Part shown: one piece after another, positions 26,463 through 35,205 of the stretch
How the letters are laid out: each line of letters starts with the position of its first letter
Position numbering within the stretch: position 1 is the first letter of the stretch
From: Paenibacillus sp. J45TS6
GTDB taxonomy: Bacteria; Bacillota; Bacilli; Paenibacillales; Paenibacillaceae
Length of the DNA: 64,000 bases
NCBI RefSeq assembly: GCF_018403285.1
Contig: NZ_BOSJ01000002.1
Location: forward strand, 372,001 to 436,000
Direction of reading: 5' to 3'
The notes under the pieces: model-generated
Seen by the model: only the letters and a program-made list of their open reading frames with translations
Database searches by the model: none
What the model was told of the DNA's origin: nothing
Made by a program: the position numbers and the translations under genes

Positions 26463-28028
26463 TTATGAAGCCTTGCTGTAAGGGTGGACACAGTTCCGCC
26501 CTTTTTCCTTAGCCATATAGAGAGCCTCATCGGCCTGTCTCATAAGTGTAATTAAAGGAAGTGATTCTCCCTGCTGCATATGGACATGCGTTACTCCAAA
26601 ACTGGATGTGACCCGGACCTCCTTGCCATTCACAAGCATACACTTTTCAGCAATATGAGCTCTTATGGAATCAGCCACTTTATAAGCCTCGGTCAGCGAA
26701 GTCTCCGGCAGACATAATATGAATTCATCGCCTCCATACCTGCCTGCAATATGTACCGGCTGTATATTTGTTTTGACTGCTTCTGCAACATGGGTAAGAA
26801 CAATATCACCTGCTTCGTGTCCAATCTTATCATTCACTTGTTTAAAATAATCGACGTCAAACATAATCATGGAGAAAGACCCTCCTGATTGACTGAGCTT
26901 GTTCAAGTAGTTCTCAGATTCACGCATCAGTGCCCTTTTATTGAGCATTCCTGTCAAACTGTCGGTATCGGCAAGTTCTTTTAACTTTTCCTCCATGACA
27001 ACTCGCTCTGTAATATTCGCAAAGGAAACGATCGTTCCGATTCTCTCCTTATGTTTATTTCGAATGGGTGCAAAATGAATATGATAATAACGGGTTACTC
27101 CACTATGTAAAAACTGCTGATCTTGATCTCTTCCTGCCTCAATAATCGGAATCAGCTCAGGATAACCGCTAAACACTTCACTAATCTGCATTCCGATCGC
27201 TTTTTTATGAAGTGTAGGTACGATATCTAACATGGCCTGGTTATAATCAACGACCATTTCTTTCTCGTTAAGCACCACAATTCCATCTTCCATATTCGTA
27301 AATACGATATCTCTTGCAATGGGGATGACATCAAACATTTGGTATCGCAATAGCGCAATACCATGAAATATAAACGAGATACTTGTAAAAACGGGTCCGA
27401 GGTCGATTCCATATGGACTCAGCTCCATCAAATAAAGAAAGCCGCCCATTAACGGAACCATTAGACCGAAGACCATCACCAGGATTTGAATCCGAAACTG
27501 AGGCCTATGCGCCCCAAGAAGCCCTCGAAGCAAAACCGTAACCCCTGCGATCATACATCCATATAAAAAAGCGGAATGCACACCAAACCATAACCCGTAT
27601 TCTAAATCCGCCATAGGAAAAGGACTATCGCTACGAAGTTTCATTGATGTGTAATACAGATGGTGAAAGTCGTTTGTCGCTTGCAGCAATAGGGTGATGA
27701 CAGGAATCAGAAATAGACTGTAGAAAATAGACCGTTTTAGTTGAAGTCCCACGTATTCTATGCACATGAGTAAAGTAAATACTGGGATCAGCGCCAGTGG
27801 GATATACTCGATTTTAATCCAGAACATAATCCTCTCTATGGACGTGCTCACCAGTTCAAAAATATAAGCAAAAGAAAAAAGGGAGGCTAATAGAGATAAA
27901 ATAATGTAATAACGGCCTCCCGGAGAATTCTTAAATGTTAGCGTACCGTAAATGCATAAAAAGACACTGAGTGTCCCTCCAAATAGAATGATAATAATAG
28001 GAGCCAGCAACTCTTCTGTCATACTCAT
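26463..28028 (-). CDS. Membrane-bound diguanylate cyclase (7TM - PAS - GGDEF)
   Basis: The N-terminal seven to eight membrane helices (about 1-230) resemble the histidine-kinase-type 7TM sensor module. A PAS domain follows (about 235-345, with NMEDGIVVLNEKEMVVDYNQAM). The GGDEF domain (about 355-515) has an intact active site, RYGGDEFIL, and the entry motif ADTDSLTGMLNKR. The inhibitory I-site RxxD, expected just before the catalytic motif, reads QPVH, so allosteric product inhibition is probably lost. It should make c-di-GMP, the ligand of the riboswitch found at about 40.6 kb. Single gene. Confidence 0.9.
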   Translation of the reverse strand: MSMTEELLAPIIIILFGGTLSVFLCIYGTLTFKNSPGGRYYIILSLLASLFSFAYIFELVSTSIERIMFWIKIEYIPLALIPVFTLLMCIEYVGLQLKRSIFYSLFLIPVITLLLQATNDFHHLYYTSMKLRSDSPFPMADLEYGLWFGVHSAFLYGCMIAGVTVLLRGLLGAHRPQFRIQILVMVFGLMVPLMGGFLYLMELSPYGIDLGPVFTSISFIFHGIALLRYQMFDVIPIARDIVFTNMEDGIVVLNEKEMVVDYNQAMLDIVPTLHKKAIGMQISEVFSGYPELIPIIEAGRDQDQQFLHSGVTRYYHIHFAPIRNKHKERIGTIVSFANITERVVMEEKLKELADTDSLTGMLNKRALMRESENYLNKLSQSGGSFSMIMFDVDYFKQVNDKIGHEAGDIVLTHVAEAVKTNIQPVHIAGRYGGDEFILCLPETSLTEAYKVADSIRAHIAEKCMLVNGKEVRVTSSFGVTHVHMQQGESLPLITLMRQADEALYMAKEKGRNCVHPYSKAS

Positions 28029-28130
28029 ATTCTCATCTTCACCAGCCCCGATTTTAAATCTAATGTCTTATTATATAGCAGAAACTTCCATAAAAACAGC
28101 AGTAAATTACAAAAATCGACAAATTCAAAA

Positions 28131-28166
28131 AACCTCGAAGTTCTCCCTTACAGAGAAATCGAGGTT
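28131..28166 (-). terminator. Intrinsic terminator of the luciferase-like oxidoreductase gene
   Basis: Arms AACCTCGA (28131-28138) and TCGAGGTT (28159-28166), inner TCTC/GAGA, then T6 on the minus strand. Confidence 0.88.
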
Positions 28167-28183
28167 CACCCATACTATAAGCC

Positions 28184-29239
28184 TTAGATGCCGCCAGCGG
28201 CTTCCCATTTTGCAATTTCTTCACGGACAATAGGGGCAACTTTGGTACCGAGCAGTTCAATCGCCCGCATTACGTCCGCGTGCGGCATCGTACCGAGAGG
28301 AACATGCAGCATAAACCGGGTGATGCCCACATTTTTACGCAGATGAATGATTTTCTCTGCCACCGTCTGCGGGTCCCCTACATATAGTGCACCTTCGAGA
28401 CTACGAGCCGCATCATAACTTGAACGAGTATAAGAAGGCCATCCACGTTCCTTACCAATGACGTTCATACTCTGCTGTGTCGGCAGGAAGAAGGTATCTA
28501 CTGCGGATTCTAAATCATCGCCTACAAAACCATGAGAATGAGAAGCAACCGGAAGCTTGGAAGCATCATGACCGGCATGGGCAGCTGCCTTTTTATATAA
28601 CTGAACCAGCGGCGCAAACTGAGTCGGTCTGCCCCCGATGATCGCTAGTACAAGCGGTAGACCAAGTAGTCCCGCACGAATGACGGACTCCTGATTCCCG
28701 CCGCTTCCAATCCATACCGGCAGCGGGTCTTGGACCGGACGCGGATATACGCCTAGATTGTGAATCGCTGGGCGATGCGTGCCACTCCAAGATACTTTCT
28801 CAGATTCACGTAACTTTAATAGTAGATCTAGTTTTTCATCAAACAACGTATCATAATCGTTCAGATCATATCCAAACAAGGGGAAGGATTCAATAAAAGA
28901 ACCTCGTCCTGCCATAATCTCAGCCCGGCCATTTGAAATACCATCTAGTGTAGCAAAATCCTGAAAGACGCGTACCGGATCAGCCGAAGATAATACCGTT
29001 ACTGCACTTGTTAAGCGAATACGACTCGTTTGAGCTGCGGCTGCAGCCAGTACCATAGCGGGACTCGAAGCCGCATAATCTTTCCGATGATGCTCCCCTA
29101 CTCCATATACATCAAGGCCCACCTGATCTGCAAGCACGATCTCCTCGACTACTTCACGCAAACGCTGTGCGTGGCTCATGACTTCACCTGTGTGCACATC
29201 CGGAGAAGTTTCTGCAAACGTACTAATGCCGATCTCCAT
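28184..29239 (-). CDS. LLM-class flavin-dependent oxidoreductase
   Basis: Bacterial luciferase-like monooxygenase of 351 residues, TIM-barrel fold, using F420 or FMN. Family features are GISTFAETSPD at the first strand, VYGVGEHHRKDYAASSPA, and WIGSGGNQESVIRAGLLGLPL (flavin phosphate binding). The frame extends upstream to 29458, but the ATG at 29239 has GGAGGGG 5 nt upstream and gives the normal N-terminus. It resembles the single-component LLM group whose substrates are mostly unknown. Single gene with its own terminator; an alternating AT run (29257-29268) lies upstream. Confidence 0.87.
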   Translation of the reverse strand: MEIGISTFAETSPDVHTGEVMSHAQRLREVVEEIVLADQVGLDVYGVGEHHRKDYAASSPAMVLAAAAAQTSRIRLTSAVTVLSSADPVRVFQDFATLDGISNGRAEIMAGRGSFIESFPLFGYDLNDYDTLFDEKLDLLLKLRESEKVSWSGTHRPAIHNLGVYPRPVQDPLPVWIGSGGNQESVIRAGLLGLPLVLAIIGGRPTQFAPLVQLYKKAAAHAGHDASKLPVASHSHGFVGDDLESAVDTFFLPTQQSMNVIGKERGWPSYTRSSYDAARSLEGALYVGDPQTVAEKIIHLRKNVGITRFMLHVPLGTMPHADVMRAIELLGTKVAPIVREEIAKWEAAGGI

Positions 29240-29374
29240 CCTAACCCCTCCAAATATATATATATATTTAAAATCGTAAGTAAATAACTTTATTATAATA
29301 ACTATATATTGAAGGTTTACCTTTGTTTTGGCAAGAGGTTTCTTTTCCTTGGTCATCTCTTGTCTCTGAATCAT

Positions 29375-29408
29375 AAAAAAGCCATTCCTGTACGGGAATG
29401 ACTTTTTT
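29375..29408 (-). terminator. Intrinsic terminator of the PhnA/YjdM gene
   Basis: A6/T6 outer arms with CATTCC (29383-29388) and GGAATG (29395-29400) around a short loop. Confidence 0.88.
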
Positions 29409-29441
29409 ATCATATTGCTCTTATCTACTTTTGGCTTTTTT

Positions 29442-29780
29442 CTATACCTTTTTAACAAACTCTGACTTTAATTTCATCGCTCCAAATCCATCGATCTTAC
29501 AATCGATATCGTGATCTCCGTCAATGAGGCGGATATTTTTCACTTTTGTACCGATCTTGATCACAGATGAGCTTCCTTTTACTTTCAGATCCTTAATTAC
29601 AGTTACGGTATCTCCATCGTTTAGCACGTTACCATTCGAATCTTTAATTACTCTTGTATCTTCATTGCTTTCCATATCAGCAGGGTTCCACTCATGGAAA
29701 CACTCGGGACATACTAGCGAAGTTCCATCTTCGTACGTATATTCAGAATTACATTTCGGACAGTTAGGCAAATCAGACAT
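29442..29780 (-). CDS. PhnA/YjdM-family zinc-ribbon protein
   Basis: A 112-residue protein. An N-terminal zinc ribbon has Cys7-x2-Cys10 and Cys24-x2-Cys27; the C-terminal KOW-like PhnA domain contains [20 protein letters not shown] and ends KSEFVKKV. The family was linked to alkylphosphonate use by gene name only, and its function is unproven; it is not phosphonoacetate hydrolase. The frame is open to 29858, but the ATG at 29780 behind GAGGAA gives the standard N-terminus [10 protein letters not shown]. Divergent from an aldo/keto reductase. Confidence 0.9.
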   Translation of the reverse strand: MSDLPNCPKCNSEYTYEDGTSLVCPECFHEWNPADMESNEDTRVIKDSNGNVLNDGDTVTVIKDLKVKGSSSVIKIGTKVKNIRLIDGDHDIDCKIDGFGAMKLKSEFVKKV

Positions 29781-29898
29781 CTTTTCATTCCTCAATTCCT
29801 TAGATATTTGTTTGTCGTAGACAGACCTTTCGGTCCTTAGTCCGTTATATAATATCATAATTTTCAGATATTAAGAAATATGCAAATAGATTTAGTCT

Positions 29899-29912
29899 TG
29901 TAAACGGTAACA
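29899..29912. promoter_or_regulatory. Catabolite-responsive element (cre) candidate
   Basis: TGTAAACGGTAACA matches the CcpA consensus TGWAANCGNTNWCA at every defined position. It is 59 nt upstream of the aldo/keto reductase start and within the divergent spacer with the PhnA/YjdM gene. Confidence 0.6.
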
Positions 29913-29970
29913 GTTGTATGTCAAAATCAATAGGGAGCATAGCTTGTCTACATAAAAAGGAGGAACATGA

Positions 29971-30888
29971 ATGAGAACGATGAAACTTGGAAGCAGTTCA
30001 CTTGAAGTACCCGTTATAGCGGTAGGCTGTATGCGTATAAACTCTCTGGATAAAGCGGGAGCTGAACATTTTGTTCAAACAGCTCTTGAAGAGGGAGCAA
30101 ACTTCTTTGATCACGCGGATATTTACGGCGGTGGAGAATGCGAAGAAATCTTCGCAGACGCCATTCATATGAACGATGACATCCGAGAAAAGATCATCCT
30201 CCAATCCAAATGCGGCATTCGAAATGGCATGTTTGATTTTTCCAAAGAGCATATTTTGGATTCGGTTGACCGTATTCTGGCACGTCTCAAAACCGATTAT
30301 TTAGATACCTTGCTGCTTCATCGCCCTGATGCTCTGGTTGAACCAGAAGAGGTGGCTGAAGCGTTTGATCTCCTAGAGAGTTCAGGTAAAGTCCGTCACT
30401 TTGGGGTGTCCAACCTGAACCCGATGCAAATTGAACTACTAAAGAAATATGTGAAACAGCCTTTAATTGCAAACCAACTGCAGCTTAGCATCACGAATAC
30501 AACGATGATCTCGAGCGGCATTAATGTAAATATGAATAATGAAGCTGCCGTCAATCGGGACGGAAGTATACTTGATTATTGCAGACTGCACGATATCACC
30601 ATTCAGCCATGGTCTCCATTCCAATATGGATTCTTCGAAGGGGTGTTCCTCGGAAGCGATAAATTCCCTGAACTGAATCAAACCATCGACGAGATTGCAG
30701 AGAAATACTCCGTAAGTAATACGACGATGGCAATCGCCTGGTTACTTCGCCATCCTGCACAAATGCAGCCTGTCATTGGAACCATGAATCTGGAACGTCT
30801 AAAAGACTGCTGTAAAGCAGCTGATATTCGTATCACTCGTGAGGAATGGTATGAAATTTACCGCGCAGCCGGGAACATTCTTCCATAA
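29971..30888 (+). CDS. Aldo/keto reductase, YdhF/YcsN type
   Basis: NADPH-dependent oxidoreductase of 305 residues. It has FDHADIYGGGECEEIF (Asp, Tyr), ILQSKCGI (Lys), DTLLLHRPD (His), HFGVSNLNPMQ, and IGTMNLERL for the cofactor phosphate. This is a different branch of the superfamily from the YtbE-like enzyme at 2084-2932. GGAGG precedes the ATG. A consensus cre site upstream suggests carbon-catabolite control. It ends in a terminator shared with the convergent clamp gene. Substrate unknown. Confidence 0.87.
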   Translation: MRTMKLGSSSLEVPVIAVGCMRINSLDKAGAEHFVQTALEEGANFFDHADIYGGGECEEIFADAIHMNDDIREKIILQSKCGIRNGMFDFSKEHILDSVDRILARLKTDYLDTLLLHRPDALVEPEEVAEAFDLLESSGKVRHFGVSNLNPMQIELLKKYVKQPLIANQLQLSITNTTMISSGINVNMNNEAAVNRDGSILDYCRLHDITIQPWSPFQYGFFEGVFLGSDKFPELNQTIDEIAEKYSVSNTTMAIAWLLRHPAQMQPVIGTMNLERLKDCCKAADIRITREEWYEIYRAAGNILP

Positions 30889-30924
30889 AGCAAAGCAGAT
30901 AACGACACTATTATTAATAAACCA

Positions 30925-30950
30925 AGCCTCTGTTTTTCGGAACAGAGGCT
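30925..30950. terminator. Bidirectional intrinsic terminator
   Basis: Ten-base perfect arms AGCCTCTGTT (30925-30934) and AACAGAGGCT (30941-30950) around loop TTTCGG; ATATTTTT follows on the plus strand. It serves the aldo/keto reductase and probably the convergent clamp paralogue. Confidence 0.88.
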
Positions 30951-30988
30951 ATATTTTTAGCAACCAGCCTACGGCTCTTCTAAAGTCG

Positions 30989-32140
30989 TTACCTCTGAGA
31001 AGTTCGAACAGGGGGAATAAGACACCAGCAAGTCCTATCTGCATCAGCAGGCTGGAAGACAACCGGTTGTAAATGTCCCGCGTACCGAATTGTAGTGTTC
31101 TCCGTGTCAAAGTGACGCAATGCATCATATACGAATTTGCTGTTTAATGAAACTTGAAAATCCATGCCGGTCTTCATCGAGGTGGAGAGTTCGTCATTCA
31201 TATCCCCTACTTCGGAGAGATTAGAATGAAGTTTTATTTTGTTACCGATTATGGAAAAATGAATGATATTTTCGCTTGCGAGTACAGAGGCACGTTCTAT
31301 CGATTGCAAAAGGCTTGCGGTATGGAGAGTCACCTCTGACCCGGTCGATTTGGGAATGAGATGTTCGGTGTGAGGATAATCTCCTTGAAGAAGAACGGAT
31401 TGGAGCTTTAACTGACCAGATACGAACCTAATGTTATTTGTGTTGATTTGAATTTCTGTTTTACCTTCCATCGTTTTCATTACTTTAAGCAGTTCTTTGA
31501 TACTTTTTCTGGGAACAACCACTCGCTGGCCTATATCATGCTTGACCTCTAGTACTTCTATAGTCATTGTTGCTAGTTTTATACTATCTGTTGCCGTCAA
31601 AGTCAGCTTCTTGTCCTTGTACTCAAAGAGCACACCTGTTAAGAGTGGCCGTGACAATGTATCTACTGTTGCTGACAAGGTTTGTTTTATCGCTGATAGA
31701 AGAGATTTGTTAGATACAAAGAACCTAGTCTTATCGTCACCTGCATTGTGCCGTAGTAAAGGAAAACATTCTGCCGATTCTGTCCCCCTTATACGAAAAT
31801 GGGCTTTATTCGAAGAAATTATAAGAGTCGATTTATCACTCGCCTTTAACGTAACGAGCCCTGTACCTAGCTTCCGTATAACTTCGTATAAGTACATCGC
31901 TGGAACCATTATGCTTCCTGTCTGCTCTATGGAACAGATGCGATCATCACGGTCTCCAATAATAACCGTATGTTCAAAGATGAAAGTGGAGTTGCTTGCT
32001 GTAAATGTAAGTTGATCCTTATTAGCCTGAATATGTACACCTGGGATTCCCAGCATCGTATCTTGAGATACCGCTCTCATGACAAGCCGAAGTGCTTGGT
32101 ACAATTCCTCCCGTTCTACTACCAGAAGCACATTCATCAC
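30989..32140 (-). CDS. Second DNA polymerase III beta-clamp (DnaN paralogue)
   Basis: A protein of 383 residues with the three-domain sliding-clamp fold. Recognisable are LYQALRLVMRAVSQDTMLGIPGV at the N-terminus, SRPLLTGVLFEYKDKKLTLTATDS in the middle domain, a domain-3 region HTASLLQSIERASVLASE, and a C-terminal end CWCLIPPVRTSQR in place of the usual LILPVR. Replicative dnaN normally sits beside dnaA; here the gene is in an unrelated region, 20 nt behind a small ribbon-helix-helix gene. So it is an accessory clamp, perhaps for a repair or stress polymerase. Start is GTG at 32140 or ATG at 32137; both follow GAGAGG or GAGG. No phage genes surround it. Confidence 0.85.
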   Translation of the reverse strand: MMNVLLVVEREELYQALRLVMRAVSQDTMLGIPGVHIQANKDQLTFTASNSTFIFEHTVIIGDRDDRICSIEQTGSIMVPAMYLYEVIRKLGTGLVTLKASDKSTLIISSNKAHFRIRGTESAECFPLLRHNAGDDKTRFFVSNKSLLSAIKQTLSATVDTLSRPLLTGVLFEYKDKKLTLTATDSIKLATMTIEVLEVKHDIGQRVVVPRKSIKELLKVMKTMEGKTEIQINTNNIRFVSGQLKLQSVLLQGDYPHTEHLIPKSTGSEVTLHTASLLQSIERASVLASENIIHFSIIGNKIKLHSNLSEVGDMNDELSTSMKTGMDFQVSLNSKFVYDALRHFDTENTTIRYAGHLQPVVFQPADADRTCWCLIPPVRTSQR

Positions 32141-32160
32141 CTCAGCCTCTCTAAACTATG

Positions 32161-32400
32161 TTATTTAGATAAAAAATACTGCTCCATCATGGTGCGTATC
32201 GCTTCTGATTTAGATAATTCTAATTCTGCACAATGTTTTTCGAACTGCTCCCACATTTCCTCCGTTAAGGTCAGCGATACCTTTTTGGTTACACCTATAC
32301 TTTTTCGTCCTGCACCTTCACGAAGCCCGCCTTTGGTAAAAAGAAATCCTAGCTGACCTTCTTTATTTGAAACGCCTACTTTAATATTGTCATCGGTCAA
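32161..32400 (-). CDS. Ribbon-helix-helix DNA-binding protein
   Basis: A 79-residue protein. The C-terminal half fits a ribbon-helix-helix fold: beta strand KKVSLTLTEE, then helix WEQFEKHCAELEL and helix SKSEAIRTMMEQYFLSK. The middle has the basic GGLREGAGRKS motif often seen before RHH domains in mobile-element and accessory genes. TTG start with a seven-G run upstream acting as the ribosome site. It lies 20 nt before the beta-clamp paralogue, so they form one operon and it probably regulates the pair. Function inferred. Confidence 0.75.
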   Translation of the reverse strand: MTDDNIKVGVSNKEGQLGFLFTKGGLREGAGRKSIGVTKKVSLTLTEEMWEQFEKHCAELELSKSEAIRTMMEQYFLSK

Positions 32401-32508
32401 ATCTATCCCCCCCTAAAATTGAATTAAGTAACTTAAATCATATGCATAATTCAATCATATCACTACTCTAATCTATTTACAATATTTTCAAGTCGGTAGA
32501 GGCATAAA

Positions 32509-32540
32509 TAAAAGAGACCTCTTCTAAGAGATCCCTTTCG
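32509..32540 (-). terminator. Intrinsic terminator of the papain-like hydrolase gene
   Basis: AAAGAGACCTCT (32511-32522) pairs with AGAGATCCCTTT (32527-32538), with G-U wobbles; TTTTATTT follows on the minus strand. Confidence 0.78.
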
Positions 32541-32570
32541 CTGCTGTATTTTCAGATCATTTCTTCGCTC

Positions 32571-33119
32571 TCACACTTCATACTCAGGTTCATACTCACT
32601 GAGCTTTCCTTCGTAGATCAGTTTCATGCGATCGCTTTGCCGGAAATCATCGGGGGTGACGAGTGCAGGCAGCTTATCCCATATTTTTATCCCGGATCGT
32701 TGCAGGATCTCTGCCACAAACTGTGAGCAAAAGTAAGAGTTACTGAATTCCACAGGTTCTTTGAGCGCAATGCCGATCACTCCAAGAATGTTATATAAAT
32801 ACTTCTCGCGTTTCTGGATAAATACTTGCAGGACCCGCTTCATCTTCTCCACTTCACGTTCCGTCACCTTTAGCTCATAGATAACACATGTCGTATTCGG
32901 ATATTTACTGAATGTGCCTGTCTTCAGATTCTCTTTTACAAAGCCGCCATTCAAGGGATTATTCGGGTTCTTCCTCCCAAAACTATACATCTCCGAAAGC
33001 TCTCGGTTAAAAGAGATGGAGGCATGATTGTAAGGTGCTCTTGTGTACGTTTGAATGATCTGTGTAAACAATGTTCCTGTATTGGTAAGTAAGATAAAGA
33101 TAGATGGATTCGATGCCAT
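32571..33119 (-). CDS. YiiX/YebB-like permuted papain-fold cysteine hydrolase
   Basis: A soluble protein of 182 residues with an N-terminal His motif, YNHASISFNREL, and a C-terminal Cys motif, YFCSQFVAEILQRSGI. The order His before Cys is the mark of the circularly permuted NlpC/P60 (YiiX/YebB) group. These enzymes probably act on amide bonds in peptides or lipids; the exact substrate is unknown. The frame opens with TTG at 33140, but the ATG at 33119 has AAGGGG upstream and is preferred. No signal peptide. Divergent from a CdsA-like membrane protein. Confidence 0.75.
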   Translation of the reverse strand: MASNPSIFILLTNTGTLFTQIIQTYTRAPYNHASISFNRELSEMYSFGRKNPNNPLNGGFVKENLKTGTFSKYPNTTCVIYELKVTEREVEKMKRVLQVFIQKREKYLYNILGVIGIALKEPVEFSNSYFCSQFVAEILQRSGIKIWDKLPALVTPDDFRQSDRMKLIYEGKLSEYEPEYEV

Positions 33120-33214
33120 TACGAAATTTCCCCTTATCAAATGTGAAGGTTTCCCTCATAATAACATATGATTCTTTTAATGGAATTTTACTTCAAGTTA
33201 AGTTGGTGATTTTC

Positions 33215-34129
33215 GTGAACCGTTCGTTTCTTACCATTGTCCTTATCTTTGCAGCCTTACTGGCCATACAACTCGTCTATTATTTGGTCGACAAATATGA
33301 GAAAAGCAAAGATTATACCGCTATTGGCACACGTCTTAAAACGTGGTGGGGTATGTTTTTTATCTTCTGTTTAGCTACCCTTTTTAACCCGGTGGTGTCT
33401 CTCCTATCTCTGATGGCCCTCTGCTTCTTCACACTAAAAGAATACTTTTCCATGATCCGCACGAGAAAAGCAGACCGCCGGCTGTTTTTATGGGCTTACT
33501 TGTCCATCCCGGTACAGTTTTACTGGATCTATATCGGGTGGTACGGCATGTTCATTGTCTTTATACCGATCTATGTGTTCTTGTTCATTCCGCTGCCACG
33601 CCTCATTAACAAAGGAACCGTTGGTTTCTTACGCAGTGTTAGTTCGACCCAGTGGGGACTCATGTTAATGGTGTTCGGTCTGAGTCACCTCGCGTACTTC
33701 CAGTTTGCTACTCCGGAATATGGAGCAGGACTGGTGTTATTTCTTGTTGTGCTCACCCAGCTGAATGATGTCGTCCACTATTTAGCATCGATTTATTTTG
33801 GTAAACGGAAAGTGGTTCCTACCGCGAACCCTTATTTAACCTGGGAAGGTTTTGCCTTCGCGTTTGTCGTAACTACTCTGGTCTCATACTTCATCCATCC
33901 TTACCTCACACCGCTCGGTGTCACGTTTGGTGTGATTTCAGGTATGCTAATCAGCCTCAGCGGGTTCTTCGGCAGTTTGACCGTTTCCGTGCTCAAAAGA
34001 GATTTGCTCATCGGAGATGATAACAAGTTTCAAGCGCTCAAGAAGAGCTACCTTAGCCGGGTCGATAGTTTAACCTATACCTCACCGGTCTTATTTCATT
34101 TCATTCGATATTTCTTTGACTTTATGTAA
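33215..34129 (+). CDS. CdsA-like membrane protein (YnbB type, degenerate signature)
   Basis: A 304-residue integral membrane protein with about eight helices. It resembles the CTP-dependent phosphatidate cytidylyltransferase family: GVISGMLISLSGFFGSLTVSVLKRD corresponds to the S-x-x-K-R core. The rest of the signature is degraded (DDNKFQALKKSYLSRVDSL where CdsA has K-D and H-G-G), as in the YnbB branch, so full CdsA activity is doubtful. The frame extends to 33104; GTG at 33215 is the most likely start, with a weak GGTGA before it. TTG 33203 is an alternative. It probably handles an activated lipid head group. Confidence 0.7.
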   Translation: MNRSFLTIVLIFAALLAIQLVYYLVDKYEKSKDYTAIGTRLKTWWGMFFIFCLATLFNPVVSLLSLMALCFFTLKEYFSMIRTRKADRRLFLWAYLSIPVQFYWIYIGWYGMFIVFIPIYVFLFIPLPRLINKGTVGFLRSVSSTQWGLMLMVFGLSHLAYFQFATPEYGAGLVLFLVVLTQLNDVVHYLASIYFGKRKVVPTANPYLTWEGFAFAFVVTTLVSYFIHPYLTPLGVTFGVISGMLISLSGFFGSLTVSVLKRDLLIGDDNKFQALKKSYLSRVDSLTYTSPVLFHFIRYFFDFM

Positions 34130-34175
34130 GTCTATTTTCATTTTCCGAGATGATATTGTAGGCTCCATCTATTGT

Positions 34176-35003
34176 TTAGTAACTAGTGAACAAAGCAACA
34201 ACCAGAATGAGTAACCAGATAAAAAAGGTCGATCCACATATGATGATTTCAAAAAAATGAAGTCGCATTACTTTATAATCACTCTGTTTGGCTTGGCGAA
34301 TCCCTAAGAAGTCACCATGCTGAAAAATATAAATAAAACCACAAGCAAAAACGAAACCACCCGTTATAAATGTCCCTGAAGGTAAACTCATCACATAGTA
34401 GGGATTCCCGCTTGTCTCTAAGCCCAAGGTAAATCCAAATTGCTTAGATAATAAAAAGGTGAACACAATCAGAGTGAACAGAATCAGCGGTATACTAAAG
34501 GGATGTGTTCGGTAATCAATTCGTTTCAGTAGATCTTGAACTCTACGACTTTTCGGTTCAAGATCCGCCGTTACTTGATCTTCCGTTTCCTCTTGCACAA
34601 TCTCCAAAAACCAATAACCGGTCATCCCTATGAAAATAACAGGATTCAGCAGGCGTATTGCCAACCCAAAATCATAAATAGCAAGGAGAATAAAGAAGAC
34701 AAGCAAAATTAAAAATGCTCTATTTGCTAATTTCTCACCATCTGCCCATACTTTTTGGAGAAAAACTCGGTGATTCTTACCTCCTTCTGCTTTGCTGTTT
34801 ATTCCATTCGGAGTCACCTGCCGCTGTCCAAACAGAATGATCAGATGAGCAGCCAAAGTTAAGCTAAGTCCGAGAATAAGGTAGATGAACGCTTCTGCCG
34901 GATACGTAACATATGTATCGTAATGTTCCACAATCCAGAGACCATCCACAACGATACAGGTGAGTCCAATGAACAAGATATAAGGAGCTGCCCTTCTAAT
35001 CAT
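34176..35003 (-). CDS. Multi-pass membrane protein of unknown function
   Basis: A 275-residue protein that I do not recognise. It has about seven hydrophobic segments: two at the N-terminus, two after a basic loop (about 95-130), and three at the C-terminus. A hydrophilic cytoplasmic segment with many charges lies at about 133-160 (EIVQEETEDQVTADLEPKSR). ATG start behind GGGGGTGA. It is convergent with the CdsA-like gene and no terminator is evident between them. Confidence 0.6.
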   Translation of the reverse strand: MIRRAAPYILFIGLTCIVVDGLWIVEHYDTYVTYPAEAFIYLILGLSLTLAAHLIILFGQRQVTPNGINSKAEGGKNHRVFLQKVWADGEKLANRAFLILLVFFILLAIYDFGLAIRLLNPVIFIGMTGYWFLEIVQEETEDQVTADLEPKSRRVQDLLKRIDYRTHPFSIPLILFTLIVFTFLLSKQFGFTLGLETSGNPYYVMSLPSGTFITGGFVFACGFIYIFQHGDFLGIRQAKQSDYKVMRLHFFEIIICGSTFFIWLLILVVALFTSY

Positions 35004-35205
35004 GCTTCTTCACCCCCTTATGCTTCATCATAATAAATTCGTATATGTTAACATACTAGAATGATATGAAATGTAAGGATTCCAATTCATATCATATATT
35101 GTATTATGAGGAAATTCTAGCATAGACAAGCTTATTCTCAAGCCCACTTGTTATAACGTGATAGAATCTAACACATAGAATAGAAATCAAGAGAGGACGA
35201 GCACG

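Noticed and set aside
29240-29458. N-terminal extension of the LLM oxidoreductase frame
   Set aside because: The extension crosses the AT-rich promoter region and the terminator of the next gene; the ATG at 29239 has a strong ribosome site.
31497-32015. 172-residue plus-strand frame opposite the clamp paralogue
   Set aside because: Antisense shadow; the clamp on the other strand has clear family motifs.
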